Source: Theristus sp. LFF4_11 (lineage: Eukaryota; Nematoda; Chromadorea; Monhysterida; Xyalidae). From it: DNA of 64,000 bases. Below the pieces are notes generated by a model. The model saw only the letters and a program-made list of their open reading frames with translations, was not told the DNA's origin and searched no databases. Made by a program: the position numbers and the translations under genes. Where the stretch lies: assembly GCA_030248135.1 (NCBI GenBank), contig JASANC010003903.1, forward strand, positions 52,093-116,092, in the 5' to 3' direction. Below are positions 12,501-23,966 of the stretch, one piece after another; the stretch's first letter is position 1, and every line of letters begins with the position of its first letter.

Positions 12501-15500
12501 GTCAACGGTACGGTAATTGTATTTTGATGACGGTACGGTTTTCGGTACGGTTTGGAAATTTTAAAATCGCACGGTACGGTCACGGTACGGTACGGTAAAA
12601 CCGTACCGCCCGTATTTTTACGGTTTTTACGGTTACCGTGGCAACTATATATCGAACGTTTCCGAATTAAAACTCGCATCTAATCGCCCCGGCCCCAGTA
12701 AAGTATTTTTCTGACGACAAATGTCACATGGCCTTCTAAATTTGAAAGAGGCACGACTCAGACGCACAAGTTTCAAAATACTTTCTGATGTGTCGCATAT
12801 TCTAGTAGTTACCGTAAAAAGTACACGGAAGATTTGAAAACCGGTGAATTTCAAAGCCCCATCTCCACAACTCTTTATGTTTTTATATAGTTAGTTTGAT
12901 TTACACTTTTTAATTGAAATAAAATATATTATTTTCAAATACATTAGTTTTCGAAAACCAACACAGGGCATCTATCTGGCGCGTCGATTCAGCGGCGGCG
13001 GCTGCGTGTACCACGATTTGAACAATGTCAATCTGAGTTTCATTGGGCATCGAAGGCGTCATGATCGATTGCGAAATGCTCGACTGATTGCTGATTGTCT
13101 GCAGCACGATTTCGGGGTGTGGAATTTGATTGATTGATTCATTGATTGGTTGAATGGTTCTGTTTGCATTGGAGTATTTTGAATTTAGCCGCGTCCAGCC
13201 AAGCGTGCGACTGATTTCCTTGAGTCGCAGAAGAACCAAAAATAGACATCATCTTTTCTTTTTGGTTTTGCGACTCGATGTGTTTGCAGACGTTGAATGG
13301 AAACTCGTTTCATTCAAAATTTACCTTCGTAATTCGGACAGATCTCTGGGATTCAGGACACTTGATAAATTTTGAATTCCCGCGTCTAACCTGCAACTGC
13401 TTTTCTGTCTGTTGCGCGCATTGAGTCGCAGCACCGCAAGAAACGATGATACAAGACCAAACCACCGTATTACCTCTATTAAACCCCCCCCCCAAAATTA
13501 AACCCCCCCCCAAAAATAAACCCCCACCCCCTCGACAAGTTTCCAAATAATCCCCCCCCCAAAAATAAACCCCCATGGGGGTTTATTAGAAACCTGTTTG
13601 AAACACATACCTAGCGAATTCAGTGGCTGAATGCAGTGACATTGGTGAAATTGTGCTACCAAAGGCCCCAAAGGGATGAGTTAGTGGTAATTTCATTACA
13701 AAAGGCTGTTACAAAAGGAAATCTCTGTGAAAAGTAGAAGTTTCTGCGACTTCCTTCCTGCCATGGAAGGTATTTTTGCCATTTTGCCCACCCCTAAAAA
13801 TGGTTTCCAAATAAACCCCCCCCAAAAATAATCCCCCCCCAAAAATAAACCCCCACCCCCAGAAGTCGCTGAAGAAATAAACCCCCATGGGGGTTTATTA
13901 GAGGTGTTTCGCCAGATCTCCGTGCAAGTCTCGTCTCGTCGCCACGATTTGACGCTGGCGACAAATGGCGCCAAAATCTCGGGCACCGCCGCGAAACTGG
14001 CGCGAGAGCGTGCGTATCACCATTTGACGCTGCTGGTTGACGTGGACAGAGACACGATGCGACGCGCGTTGAGACAGCCGGATTGGGTGAGGTCGCTTTT
14101 GGCATTCCAAAGTTGATGTTTTTACTTTTCATGATTTGCGTTAGACCTAGTTTTTTGTGGGTTGTTTCAAATCGGTGGAAATCGTATGATTTGATTTCAA
14201 ATTTCAAGTGAAATGATTTCAAATTTTGCTGATAACAATACGGATTGAACGAATGTAAGAGAGCACGGCAAAGTGCGCGGCATACAGCTAATGTCAATCC
14301 GCTGATTACCTATGTACACAGTCTGACTTTAAGAACCGCGCAGTCATGCAAGACGTTTGCTTGTTTTTGCTAGACTTACATTTGACCTTGTTTGCTGATC
14401 ACTGGCAATCAAATCGTAATACCGTAATTGTGAAAACATTATAAAACTTGAAATTCATTTTAAATCGAGTATTTTTTATATGCTCTTCTAATAAGTTCAT
14501 GTCCCACATCTCTTTTCAGTACGAAGTGTCAAGCAAAGCAACCGTCAGTGTGCGCGCGCACGTCGGTTGTCTCAAAGATGTTCGCCCATCGTTACGACGA
14601 TCACAAGTGGTTGATCGATTGATGAAGAGATTCTGTGAAATGTACCATGTGAGTTTGGTCGAAAGTCTCTGGAGTATTCTGAAGACCATGTATTCGATTC
14701 ATTATTTTTAACTGTCACAAGCAAACATGGCAGTGGCAGTATATTTTTTTTTGTTTGTAACCGTGTAGCATCACTGGGTTATAGCAAATTTCTTCCTTTT
14801 GACTACAACTAGGGTTGGCACAGGAAAAAAACGGGTTCTTTTCCGTTTTAAAACGGTTTTTTTCCAGTTTTTTTTCTTGAAAAAATAAAGAACCGGTTTT
14901 TTACCTTAAAAATTTTCAAACTTCGTGGACAAAAATCACAATTCTTCGTTTGATTGATAAAATGTAAAATTATATTTTTGAAAAAACGGTGCAGTGAACT
15001 GTGTCGAACTGAACTGGTGAAGCATCATTTTGCAGAAGCTTTTGTGGCAAGAGTCAAGAAGATAAATACGATGAAGACAAGGTGACTGCTAAACTAAATG
15101 CATATGCAGACTGACTGACGATGTTGTTGATTTGCAAAGGGTAACTGATGAAATGTTATTTTTTGAACGCAATCCGCTACCGGTTTCACTTTGCAGTTCT
15201 GCAAATCTCGCCCCCTAATCGGGGTCAGCTATCCGGTCTTCTTGCAACCGTCGCTCCCCGCTTCCCACACCTACACGGTCACTGCCCAGTCTTTGTTTTC
15301 AATTTATTGAACGTGCTGCCCTGGAAACCAATAAAAGCGAAATTGATTTGATTTGAAACAAAAAATTGGGTAGCATTGGGTGGCAAAAATAACAAATTGG
15401 GCCGATTGTATGCCCGAAAACAGCATTTTATGCTGCTCAAAATCACTAATTTTGATGTATTTCCTAATTTGAGTTCAAGATGCCAAGTTCTGGAAAGTTT

Positions 15501-16013
15501 AGGAGCTGGGAAGCATTCGGTTTTTTATGGTTTTAAAACGGTTTTAAAACGGAAAAGAAACCGGTTTTTTTCCTGGCAATATAAAAAACCGGTTTTTTAC
15601 CAACCCTAACTACAACGTTACGTTATCGCACGTGTGTTCTGCACGAACTACTACAATTTGCGCGGTCTACAAAAATTTTCAACATTCATCAAAACTCCAC
15701 CTGATTGCAGGATACAACAGTAATCGAAACCGATCTCACCTCAACCGCTCAAAATTCGATTTCGCTGGAAACCGAAGAAACCGAACGCCAACTTCGGTCG
15801 CACGAATTTCGGTTTGCTTCAAATCCAGCTTGCTCAATAAAAATCCATAACTGGCCAACTGTTTCGGGGTCTGTTACGTTTCGAATTGAAAACGGCGTTG
15901 TAAAAAACGTTGTCCACGATTCTGACTCACGTTTGCCACGGAATGCGGTGCGGTTTTTACAACGGAGATTTGATTTGTGCGAGATTAGGCAATTTTGTGA
16001 GGATGGATGTTGA
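9559..16013 (+). CDS. LIPT1: Mitochondrial lipoyl(octanoyl) amidotransferase, LIPT1/LplA family
   Basis: There are six coding exons: 9559-9692, 9993-10068, 12967-13116, 13916-14086, 14520-14648 and 15711-16013. They total 320 aa. Family motifs appear in order: SIYRNLAFEHEL, PAVVIGRHQNVWAE, LARRFSGGGCVYHDLNNVNL, then AKISGTAAK (Lys140 matches the conserved substrate-contacting lysine of lipoate ligases) and YHHLTLLV. The C-terminal accessory domain covers the last two exons. LIPT1 attaches lipoyl groups to the E2 subunits of the mitochondrial 2-oxoacid dehydrogenases. The first ATG is preceded in frame by a stop at 9484. The N-terminus (MPKSCVSKATVWLSRC) is basic and Ser-rich, as expected for a short mitochondrial targeting signal, but is about 40 residues shorter than human. 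Three introns hold mobile elements, the largest 2.6 kb. Confidence 0.93.
10084..12649. mobile_element. hAT-like non-autonomous DNA transposon, 2.57 kb (LIPT1 intron 2)
   Basis: Terminal inverted repeats TAGAGTTGCCACGGTA and TACCGTGGCAACTATA differ at one position. They are flanked by a perfect 8-bp target duplication, TATCGAAC (10076-10083 and 12650-12657). Subterminal zones at both ends are built of ACGGTACGGT iterations (about 10110-10300 and 12465-12640). The 2-kb interior has no ORF resembling a transposase. The 8-bp duplication and TAGNGTTG ends point to the hAT superfamily. Confidence 0.9.
13473..13907. repeat. C-rich palindromic repeat block (LIPT1 intron 3)
   Basis: The block begins CCTCTATTAAACCCC and ends GGGGTTTATTAGAGG, so its ends are inverted copies. 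It contains many units of CCCCAAAAATAAA and two perfect palindromes around CCCCCATGGGGG (about 13570 and 13885). A unique segment separates the two C-rich halves. The complementary strand carries long G-runs able to form quadruplexes. The right end stops about seven bases before the acceptor AG of LIPT1 exon 4 (13914-13915). Family and target duplication are unclear. Confidence 0.65.
14810..15608. mobile_element. hAT-like MITE, AACCGGTTTT family, copy 1 (LIPT1 intron 5)
   Basis: The ends TAGGGTTGG and CCAACCCTA are inverted and flanked by a perfect 8-bp duplication, ACTACAAC (14802-14809 and 15609-15616). Subterminal regions consist of AACCGGTTTTTT-type runs. There is no transposase ORF. A near-identical copy in the opposite orientation lies at 59592-60371 inside the Argonaute gene. 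Confidence 0.92.
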
Positions 16014-17500
16014 GTGTTTTTTATTGCAGTGAAGCTCAGGTTTGATCGGCTTAGTTGAAATTTTATTCAGCCTCTGCTAACTTATTTTTTGTTTGTTTTT
16101 CATTTGACACATTTGCAATGAAACTGTGAAACTCGCGCAATTCGTGGCATTTGCATTTGGCATGCTGATTGGTTGCGTCGAGCTTGTTGGATTTCAGAGC
16201 AGAAGTCACAAACAGAAATTCAGCTGATTGCTTATGATTCACAATTCAACTGCAAGTAATGTCTGTACATCTGCAACTTTCCACATTTTCTGCGCAGTTT
16301 GACTTGTTATTTTTTTGAAAATCTCATCTTCATATGAAACGCTTTATTGGCAAAAAGGCACTTGAAACGAATTACTGTGGTGGATCCTGTCTTTTCAAAA
16401 AAGGTTCCGAACATCTCTGATAACATCATGAAATTCACAGCCACATAACACCAAAGTTTTTATTGTCATGGAAACAAAAAAAAATCTGCTTTACAATACC
16501 ATCCGATGCTGCAAGTAATGTTCAGCAAAACCTAGTTTTCAACAACAAGTAGTCTGCCTGCGCTGACACATGAAACGAAGCATATTTCTCAGTGAATGAA
16601 AAAAGTGTAATTTTTTTTCAGCCCGTCCGGTTTATTTCTGACCAAGCACCGCACACTTTTTTGTTGTATGTACAAGATGCTGTGCGCAACACGTTGGTTT
16701 TCAAAACATTCCAGGTTGACAACAGACTGCAGATTTGCAGTGAAAAAAACGCTGTTTTTCGGCTGAAACACTGCGGTGAAACAAACAAGTTGTTTTGTAA
16801 AACTTTGTTCAAGATTTTCGTCTGCCAAGTAAGTTTCAGATGCGCATACGAACTGAAGTTGGATTGTTTTCAGTGCGTCAATGTGAAACTTTTCAGCGCT
16901 TTTTTATTTGTTTTTTCGAGAGTTTTTGGTGTGGCTTACCAAAATTTACATTTTAAAACTAGCTTCACTTATATTTTTTCCTTCAACCAGCTGATTGACA
17001 ATGACAACATATGAGCTACTATCATGTTACAACCAAACCGCGCACTGAACTTTTTCTTTTTTCTTTTAGTTTTTCTACTAAAGTTAAGCGGTAATTCAAA
17101 AAGTCAAAAAATGAATCTTTTGTGGTCATCAAAATTCCGCGAAAAAACGTGTACCTTGTAATTTTACAATTTGATTTGGCAAACATACTTCTTAGCCCAA
17201 TATCTGTATTGTTAGCATAGCTGTTTTTCATGACCGCCCACATGTGTGTCAGCAATAAAACGCCGCCCGAAATCTCTTTCATTTTAAAGGTTTTCAGTTT
17301 AGCAATTCATTATTTATAAAATTTTCTGTCTCATACGGGTTTGTTTCTGCTGGCACAGCTGTTTCAGATGTTTCAAGACTATTTTTGATTAATTTGAAAG
17401 CATTTTGTTATTTAAGCGTTTCTGCACCCACCCACCTGTTTGACTAATTGCAGATTTGAAATATTTGATTTGAAAAAAAGATTTCCGAAAAGTTATTTCG
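16014..17500 (+). other. LIPT1 to scramblase spacer
   Basis: This stretch has AT-rich presumed 3' UTR and promoter sequence with isolated CTGATTGG motifs near 16160 and 16223. A plus-strand open frame at 16592-17014 (about 140 codons) follows a pyrimidine tract and AG, but its residues resemble no family I know and no partner exons are evident. No gene is called. Confidence 0.4.
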
Positions 17501-20500
17501 ATGGCCGACTCAAAGTACGTTGTCACACAGCAGCCAGGTATGTTGCACATTTTATTCCGGTTTTGTTGGATTTCCGGTTTCACCTGTTTACGAGTTGTCA
17601 GAGCTAGAGCTGATTGGTTGTATTTTGACTCTATTGCGCTAATTATTGTACGTATTATCATGATTCGCCCAATGTGCCGGTTTAACAAAATTCTATTTTT
17701 ATCTTAATTGGTGTCTTAAGTTAATTGTTCCTTGCCGAGTGTCCAGCGCATTAATTGGTGACAAAAAAAAACTTAAAAACCGATTTTAGGCCGCTATGAC
17801 GACCAACCAGTGCGAACGATGCCGGGCCTTCAAGCACTGGAGCGGGTAGACTATCTGCGCATCAAACAGAAAATGGAGATGTGTGAAAGTCGGTTTAGTT
17901 GGTATTGATAAGCTAAGTAAGTAAAAATTGATAGTAAACTTAGACAGGTTGATAATGAAAGTAGGTGAAACAGAAAAAAAGAAAAGGAACAAAAAAGTAG
18001 AGGGTCCAATTCCAACCTAGCTTATCTCAGGCTTACTTACCTAACCTGTTTCGATTGTTTGAGTTATCTATTGTGAATTTATTCAAACGTGTCCGCACTA
18101 AAATGACGTCATTTGCTTTTAAAACGCCCTTTTGTCACACTACAGGCACTAAAATGTTAGTTTGGAGTGACTGATTCGACATTCACCATTTGTTTACGGG
18201 AAGAAATCGGCTAAACGGAAAGTCTGGTTTGCTGTGAACGGCAAGCGCATGTTTGGCGGCACATGACGTCATTTCAGTGGGACACGTTTGAATATACAGG
18301 AGATCATACAGGATTTGACCTTCTGACGGCCACCCATGCCTAAAAAAGCGATTCAGTGGTACAGGTATATGTAATGTCCTACTTTAGCCTTCGTGTCTGC
18401 ACTCTCACACAAAGCCGGGTTTACGGTGAGCTGCTTCTGACAGAGCGCTTGACTTCCAATGCTCATCTACTTTTTTCCTAGATGCTCAACAGTTTTCTTA
18501 AATCTTTGTTCAGCTATTTTTCTTTGATTTGTTCTTGTACATTATAAAAGTGTCGTGTTTTATGAGTTTAGCATGTGCCGTTCGTGCCATTTTGTTCCTT
18601 CTTATTTTTACTGTCTTTCGTCGTCGTTTTAATAAAAGTAAAGTTGTTTTAATAAAAGTCGTCGTCGTTTTAATTGAGTAAAAGTAAAGTAAAAAGTAAA
18701 AAACCCAACGTCGTCCACCGGTCATCACACACAGCAGCTCGGATCGGTTGGCAGTCCAGTGAGCCATTTACACACACCAAGGCAGAACATCGCAGTGGAG
18801 GCCGCGCCGAGACAATGCTGGGTGGCGACGTCGCGTGCACCGAGGCCATGGAGGGCCAGTGCAGAAAGGCCATGGAGGGTCAGCATCGACGAGAGGCGGT
18901 GGCGTGCTGCGCGTCTTCGCGTATCGTCGAGTGTCGCCGAGGCAGATCAGCGGAGTGGCGGGCGCACCAGTGGCTGGCAGAACGTCGCATGGAACGGAGA
19001 CGCGGTGGCTGGAGTTGTGGCGGCATGCGAGCTGAGACGGCGTCGATCTATGGCACGGCCGGGTTTCGCCGAGGGCAGCTTTCGAGAAAGCCGAAACGCC
19101 GCAGCGGATATTTGGTTGGTCGGAGTTTTTTCGGTCTCCGTGACTCAAACCGATTCGGAGTTTTTTCGGTCTCCGAGACTCAAACCGAACGGAGGACGGC
19201 CTCCGTGATCAAAAACGTGATTGGCTGTGGTGGTGTTGCTGAAGAAGGCTGCGAGGAGAAGTTTGGTTGTGGCGCAGTGAAGCGCAGTAGAAGTTTTATT
19301 GTTTAGCCACGGTTCTTTGATTTTAAAGTCTCCAGTAAACTGCGACGTAGAGTGCAGGTTGCGCCAGTCTTCTGCTGATTTGTAATAGATTTGTTTGATT
19401 TTTTTGTTTTGTTTTACCCCCGTTTTCAGTGTGGGGAGAGGGTGAACTGTTTTAATGCTTTTTCTTCTATTTTAGTTTGCCGGTTTTTCTTTGGGTTTTT
19501 TTTCGACGCAATTCGACTGCCGTGCGTGATCACAAGTTTTAACAATCGTGACTTTCAATTTTGGCAGTTCAGGTTTTCGACTTTGATGATAATTGTTGAT
19601 CTTTGCTTTCTTTTTTTTGCTTGTAGCTTTTGAAGTTTTTAGAATTTTCTCGGAGTCCAAGTGATTCAATTTCAGTTTATTCGTTTGAGTTGGAGCATTT
19701 AGGAGTTTTGAAATGAGTGGAAGCAGGTGCCCAGGTCAGGCAGTGCACCAGACACTCGGCTGCGTAGGGAGAGTGACGTCGCGAGGGCGCTCCGTATGGG
19801 GGAGTAGGGTACTGTAATGTCCTACTTTAGCCTTCGTGTCTGCACTCTCACACAAAGCCGGGTTTACGGTGAGCTGCTTCTGACAAAGCGCTTGACTTCC
19901 AATGCTCATCTACTTTTTTCCTAGATGCTCAACAGTTTTCTTAAATCTTTGTTCAGCTATTTTTCCTTGATTCGTTCTTGTACATTATAAAAGTGGTGTG
20001 TTTTATGAGTTTAGCATGTGCCGTTCGTGCCATTTTGTCCTTCTCATTTTTTACTGTCTTTTGTCGTCGTTTTAATAAAAGTCGTCGTCGTTTTAATTGA
20101 GTAAAAGTAAAGTAAAAAGTAAAAAACCCAACGTCGTCCACCGGTCATCACACACAGCAGCTCGGATCGGTTGGCAGTCCAGTGAGCCATTTACACACAC
20201 CAAGGCAGACCATTTCATATACCTAAAGGTCATAAAGGCGTACCACCATGAGAAGCAGCTTAAAATCAACAGGCCTGATCAACTTAACGTCGTTGTATTC
20301 ACAGTTTGCTCCGGTTGCGAGACGCGTAATCGCTACAAGATCTTCAACGCGCAGGGCCAGCTGTTGTTGCAGACACGCGAAAGTGAGTGCTGGAAAAACC
20401 TAGTCTCAACACGGTGCACTCTCCTTCAACACAGTGTTTCACTCGAAAGGTTGCTCAGTCATAAAACCAACACACCAGCACCATGCGCACGCAGTCTGAT

Positions 20501-22265
20501 ATATCGCGTCTGTGTGCCTGTGTGTTTGTTTGTGCGAGTAAAGGGAAAACTACACCGTCTTTGACCGTTTTCCGGGTCCAGCAGCATGAGTTTGAGTGCA
20601 TTGTGTGTGTGTGTGTTTGCTTGTCGCGGTGGACCATCGTTGTTTTATAACTGAGTGCACTGTCTTCAGAATCGGACTTTAGTAACAACTGACAACAGCG
20701 GATCAGCATGTATCAAGTTACGAATGTTGTTTTGTAAAAACAGATTTTCCAAACTTTCAAGACAGCAACTGCTGTGTGCGCCGTTGTTGTCCCGGTATTC
20801 GTTCATTTGATCTGCCGATAAAAACGCCGGACAAGGAGAAAATTCTTGTTTTCCATCGCGCCGGTTGTCGTTGTGGCACTTGCTGTGGATGTTGCTGTTT
20901 GGAGGTGAATTAGGGCGGGGTTCTTGGTGACCGATGGATAATTTCATTACTCTGGCGATTTTACACTTTTCGAAGTTTTACTCGTCGAAATTGACATTTG
21001 ACAATTATTATACAATTTGATTAGTGGTGGTTAAGCTGGTTGTAGAATCAGTCCAATTGAGAATTTTTTCGCCAATCAACGCCAATCAGTGTGCGTTCAA
21101 CCCTGCGTTGACAACCATGAGACGGGTGCTCTCAAAGCACAATAAAAATTGCTGACGACTTTAAAAAATCGCCAAAAAGCAGCTTATGAAGAAAGCAGAT
21201 AATGTCGAATTTTACAAAAAATAGGCAACAAAACAGAAGACGGCAACTGAGCGCAATAAAAATCTAACAAAAAATCTGTGTAGGAGATGCGCGTTACAAC
21301 GATCGACGGCGACTTGCTCGGCTCGGTCACCCAGGAGTTCACGTGTTGTCGTCCGCGTTTCACGGTGCGCGACTGCGACGGGCAGACGATCTTCCAGTTG
21401 CACGGGCCGTGCACCACGTGCCAATGCGCCGGGCCGATCTGCGGCTGCTGCTGGGCGACCTGCAGGACGGTCGGCTTCGACTTGGTCGGTGGTCGTTGTG
21501 GTACTTTTCTGAGTTTTTTTGTTTGGTTTACAACTCGCTCGCGGACGTAGCAAAGAAATTAGTCTTTGATGTTTGATGCGGCGTGTATTATGCCTAATGC
21601 CTTAGTGATCTGGGACTATCCCAGAGTCTGGGGTCACTTTAGGAACTTTAGTGTCCCCGTTTTTTTAATTGCAAGATCATTATTTTATTTTGTTTTGTTT
21701 TGATATAGTTTATTCGTTTAATTAAATTGATATGTATTTGTTATCGTGTTATTTTGATTCAGATCAGCTCCAGTGGCCAAAAGGTCGGCATGATTCGCAA
21801 AGAATATTCGGGTGTAGCGAAAGAAGCGCTCACTGATGCCGACAATTTCTACGTGACGTTCCCACACGAGTTGGACGTTCGTGTCAAGGCCGTATTGCTG
21901 TCTGCCGTCTTCCTATTGGTGGGATTTTTGTGGACGGTTTTTGTTGAAATTTCAAGAAATCTAGCACACTGATTGTCTTTATCTGTTTGGTGCGACCAAT
22001 TGAGATGGTAGAGGCTATGGCTGTCTGTTTCGTTGAGGCTTTTTCCGTAACAAAACCCGAAACGTGCTTGAAAAACGCCGTTTATTTCTGTGTCGTTGAA
22101 TTTAAAGCATGCAACAAGTCAGTGTGCTACTGCTGGATTTAATTCTCCGGCAAAAATGTTGTTTTTGCCTTGTTTTGACAAACTTACGTGTTCATTTTAT
22201 TTCCTTTTCAGGACCAAATCTACTTTGAGAGTCATTCAAATCCGGAGGCCGCGGGCGCCGAATGA
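17501..22265 (+). CDS. PLSCR: Phospholipid scramblase
   Basis: There are seven coding exons: 17501-17537, 17790-17882, 20305-20382, 20744-20904, 21284-21484, 21763-21918 and 22212-22265. They total 259 aa. The family barrel is clear: CSGCETRNRYKIFNAQGQLL, then the cysteine-rich segments SNCCVRRCCPGIRSFDLPI and CRCGTCCGCCCLE (likely palmitoylation cluster), PRFTVRDCDGQTIFQLHGPC and KEYSGVAKEALTDADNFYV. The stretch from Thr214 to about Asp226 corresponds to the calcium-binding-like loop of PLSCR proteins. A single hydrophobic C-terminal helix (VKAVLLSAVFLLDQIYFE) should anchor the protein in the plasma membrane. Scramblases of this family move phospholipids between leaflets or act as signalling adaptors. 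The Pro-rich N-terminal tail of vertebrate PLSCR1 is nearly absent. Intron 2 holds two repeat elements. Confidence 0.93.
18078..18294. mobile_element. Palindromic MITE, family B, copy 1 (scramblase intron 2)
   Basis: The left end reads ATTCAAACGTGTCC then ACTAAAATGACGTCAT. The right end is its inverted counterpart, ATGACGTCATTTCAG then GGGACACGTTTGAAT. Two full copies at 46838 and 59258 share the interior (GGGAAGAAATCGGCTAAACG). The element has no ORF and carries a CRE-like TGACGTCA palindrome in each arm. Confidence 0.85.
18370..20209 (+). mobile_element. TRIM-like element with long direct terminal repeats (scramblase intron 2)
   Basis: Near-identical direct repeats at 18370-18786 and 19813-20209 (both beginning TGTAATGTCCTACTTTAGCC and ending ACACACCAAGGCAGA) flank about 1 kb of GC-rich sequence. 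A purine-rich tract (GGGGGAGTAGGG) precedes the right repeat, as a polypurine tract would. The left repeat has about 20 extra bases of a GTTTTAATAAAAGT duplication. No reverse transcriptase is encoded. I found no clear target duplication, so a simple segmental duplication remains possible. Confidence 0.6.
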
Positions 22266-23966
22266 AAAGAAAGAAGACAAACGGGATTAAAAATTCAAAT
22301 TTGCCAAAACGATTCCGACTTTAATCCTCGCTCCCTGATTCAATTTAATTATTGTTTTTTTTCACAAAATTTCTGACGTTGGCTTGAGATTCCACATTTT
22401 TGCATCCTTTTGTCCAGTCAGCCTGCTATAGCACGTTTTTCTCACGTTTTTTGAGGCCGACCAAGTTATCGATTTTGACTTTTTGTGTGGTGATTGAATT
22501 GATTATTTGTGTTTGGTGTAGCTTTAGTTAAATAGCAAAAATGAAAACAACAGGGTTGCTAGACGTTTATTCGCGGTACTGGCGAAAACGTGTTTAAAAA
22601 GCCATCACAGGCAGTTCGGTCCTGTGTCGAAATACCTTTCTTTTTACTTATTTAGAAGAACAAGTGGGACAATTACTATTCAGATTATTCAGAGAAAAAA
22701 AAACGATTTTCTGTTCAAATCGCTTAATTAAACATGTTCAGACGTGCTGCTTCAGTTACGGTGCAGCGGAATGTTGGAATGACTTGCGTAGTATGAGTTT
22801 CACTACATGTTATACTCATTACCTAGTGGTCTGGTGGTAGCGCGTTAGACTATTGTGGATGCGTTTGGTGGATCGAGCCCCGCCGAATGTTGTATACGCA
22901 CTTAATGGCAGAGAAAACAGAGTACAATGTCTTTTCCAAATTATGGTTTCCCTGACTATCAAGGACGTGTACAGTATGATCGTGCTGAGATCCAATACGG
23001 TAGAAATCGTACTCTAAAGTCCATACTCGCCGGAGAGTGTGTGTTAGCGCTCCACTGTACAGTAATGTGAACGCAGTGTCTGAAGGTTGCTTGCTGCAGC
23101 CCAGAAAACATCGATTTTTTCAACATGGACACACTTTTGCGCCAACATATTCAGTCTGTGCGTCTGGTTGGTACGACAAAATGTATTGTTGTTATATAGG
23201 ATAGCGCTGAAAACACGTTGTACATTTGTGTGTGTACGCAAAGCGCATTGGATATTTATTTGCGTTTTTTTAAAGTTTCCGGTGTTGTATATCTTGGGCG
23301 AACGCCTATTGTGAATATTCACCTGCTAAATTGGGTACATTACCTTTGCGTTCGGGTTTTTTTTCTGCATCCCGTTTTGTTAGTTTAGCGTTCGTTATGC
23401 GTGCGCGTTGACGTGAATTTGTTGAACGTTGTTTTTCCTCTGTTGAATTGACACAGAAAATGCTGCAATATTTTGAATCTTACGTTGACAAATGTTTTTT
23501 CATTTGAGATTTGGTTGTTGGCCCCGTCCACAGTTTTACTGTTGAATCTAACACGCTGAGTGGCTGTCTGATTGCGGTACGTCCAGTCAGTGTATCAGAT
23601 CCACAGCAACTAGACTTAAAAATCGTTATCCGATGCAGGTGTTCAATGACGCAAAGAAAAACATTCATCATTTTGAATAGAAGTGTTTATCAAGGGTTTG
23701 AGGGGTGTATGATGAAAGATCCCTTTTCTCAAAATATCAGTGAAACCGCTTGCATGAAGAGCATTACGATTATTATTGAACTATTGCCATTGAACTACTT
23801 TCCTTTAAAAGTGAAACTTGCCCAAAAAAGCGTTGCTTCACCACTGTACAGGTCGTTGTTGGATTCCACTCAACTACGGACTACAACCACAACAAACAAG
23901 GCTAGCAATTGGCCCGGAAGAGCTTGATTCAAAGCCGATAAGACAGAAACTTGAACTCAGCCAATC
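22266..23966. other. Scramblase to macroH2A spacer
   Basis: The spacer contains a SINE fragment (22824-22920) and otherwise AT-rich sequence. An open frame at 23511-23927 on the plus strand (138 codons) shows no recognisable family and no coding-like composition. No further gene is seen. Confidence 0.45.
22824..22920 (+). mobile_element. tRNA-derived SINE, truncated copy
   Basis: The head TGGTCTGGTGGTAGCGCGTT resembles a tRNA A-box and GGATCGAGCCCCGCC resembles a B-box. After CGCACTTAATGGCAGAGAAAAC the copy diverges from the three fuller minus-strand copies at 52362, 56398 and 58344. The 3' half is absent. Confidence 0.75.

Noticed and set aside
16592..17014. Plus-strand open frame of about 140 codons after LIPT1
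   Set aside because: No family match and no partner exons; LIPT1 already ends in its usual C-terminal domain at 16013.
22824..22890. Functional tRNA gene
   Set aside because: A-box and B-box-like words are present, but the acceptor and anticodon stems do not pair properly and the same head recurs on SINE copies.
23511..23927. Plus-strand open frame of 138 codons before macroH2A
   Set aside because: Residues show no conserved pattern, and the macroH2A start is well defined at 23967.
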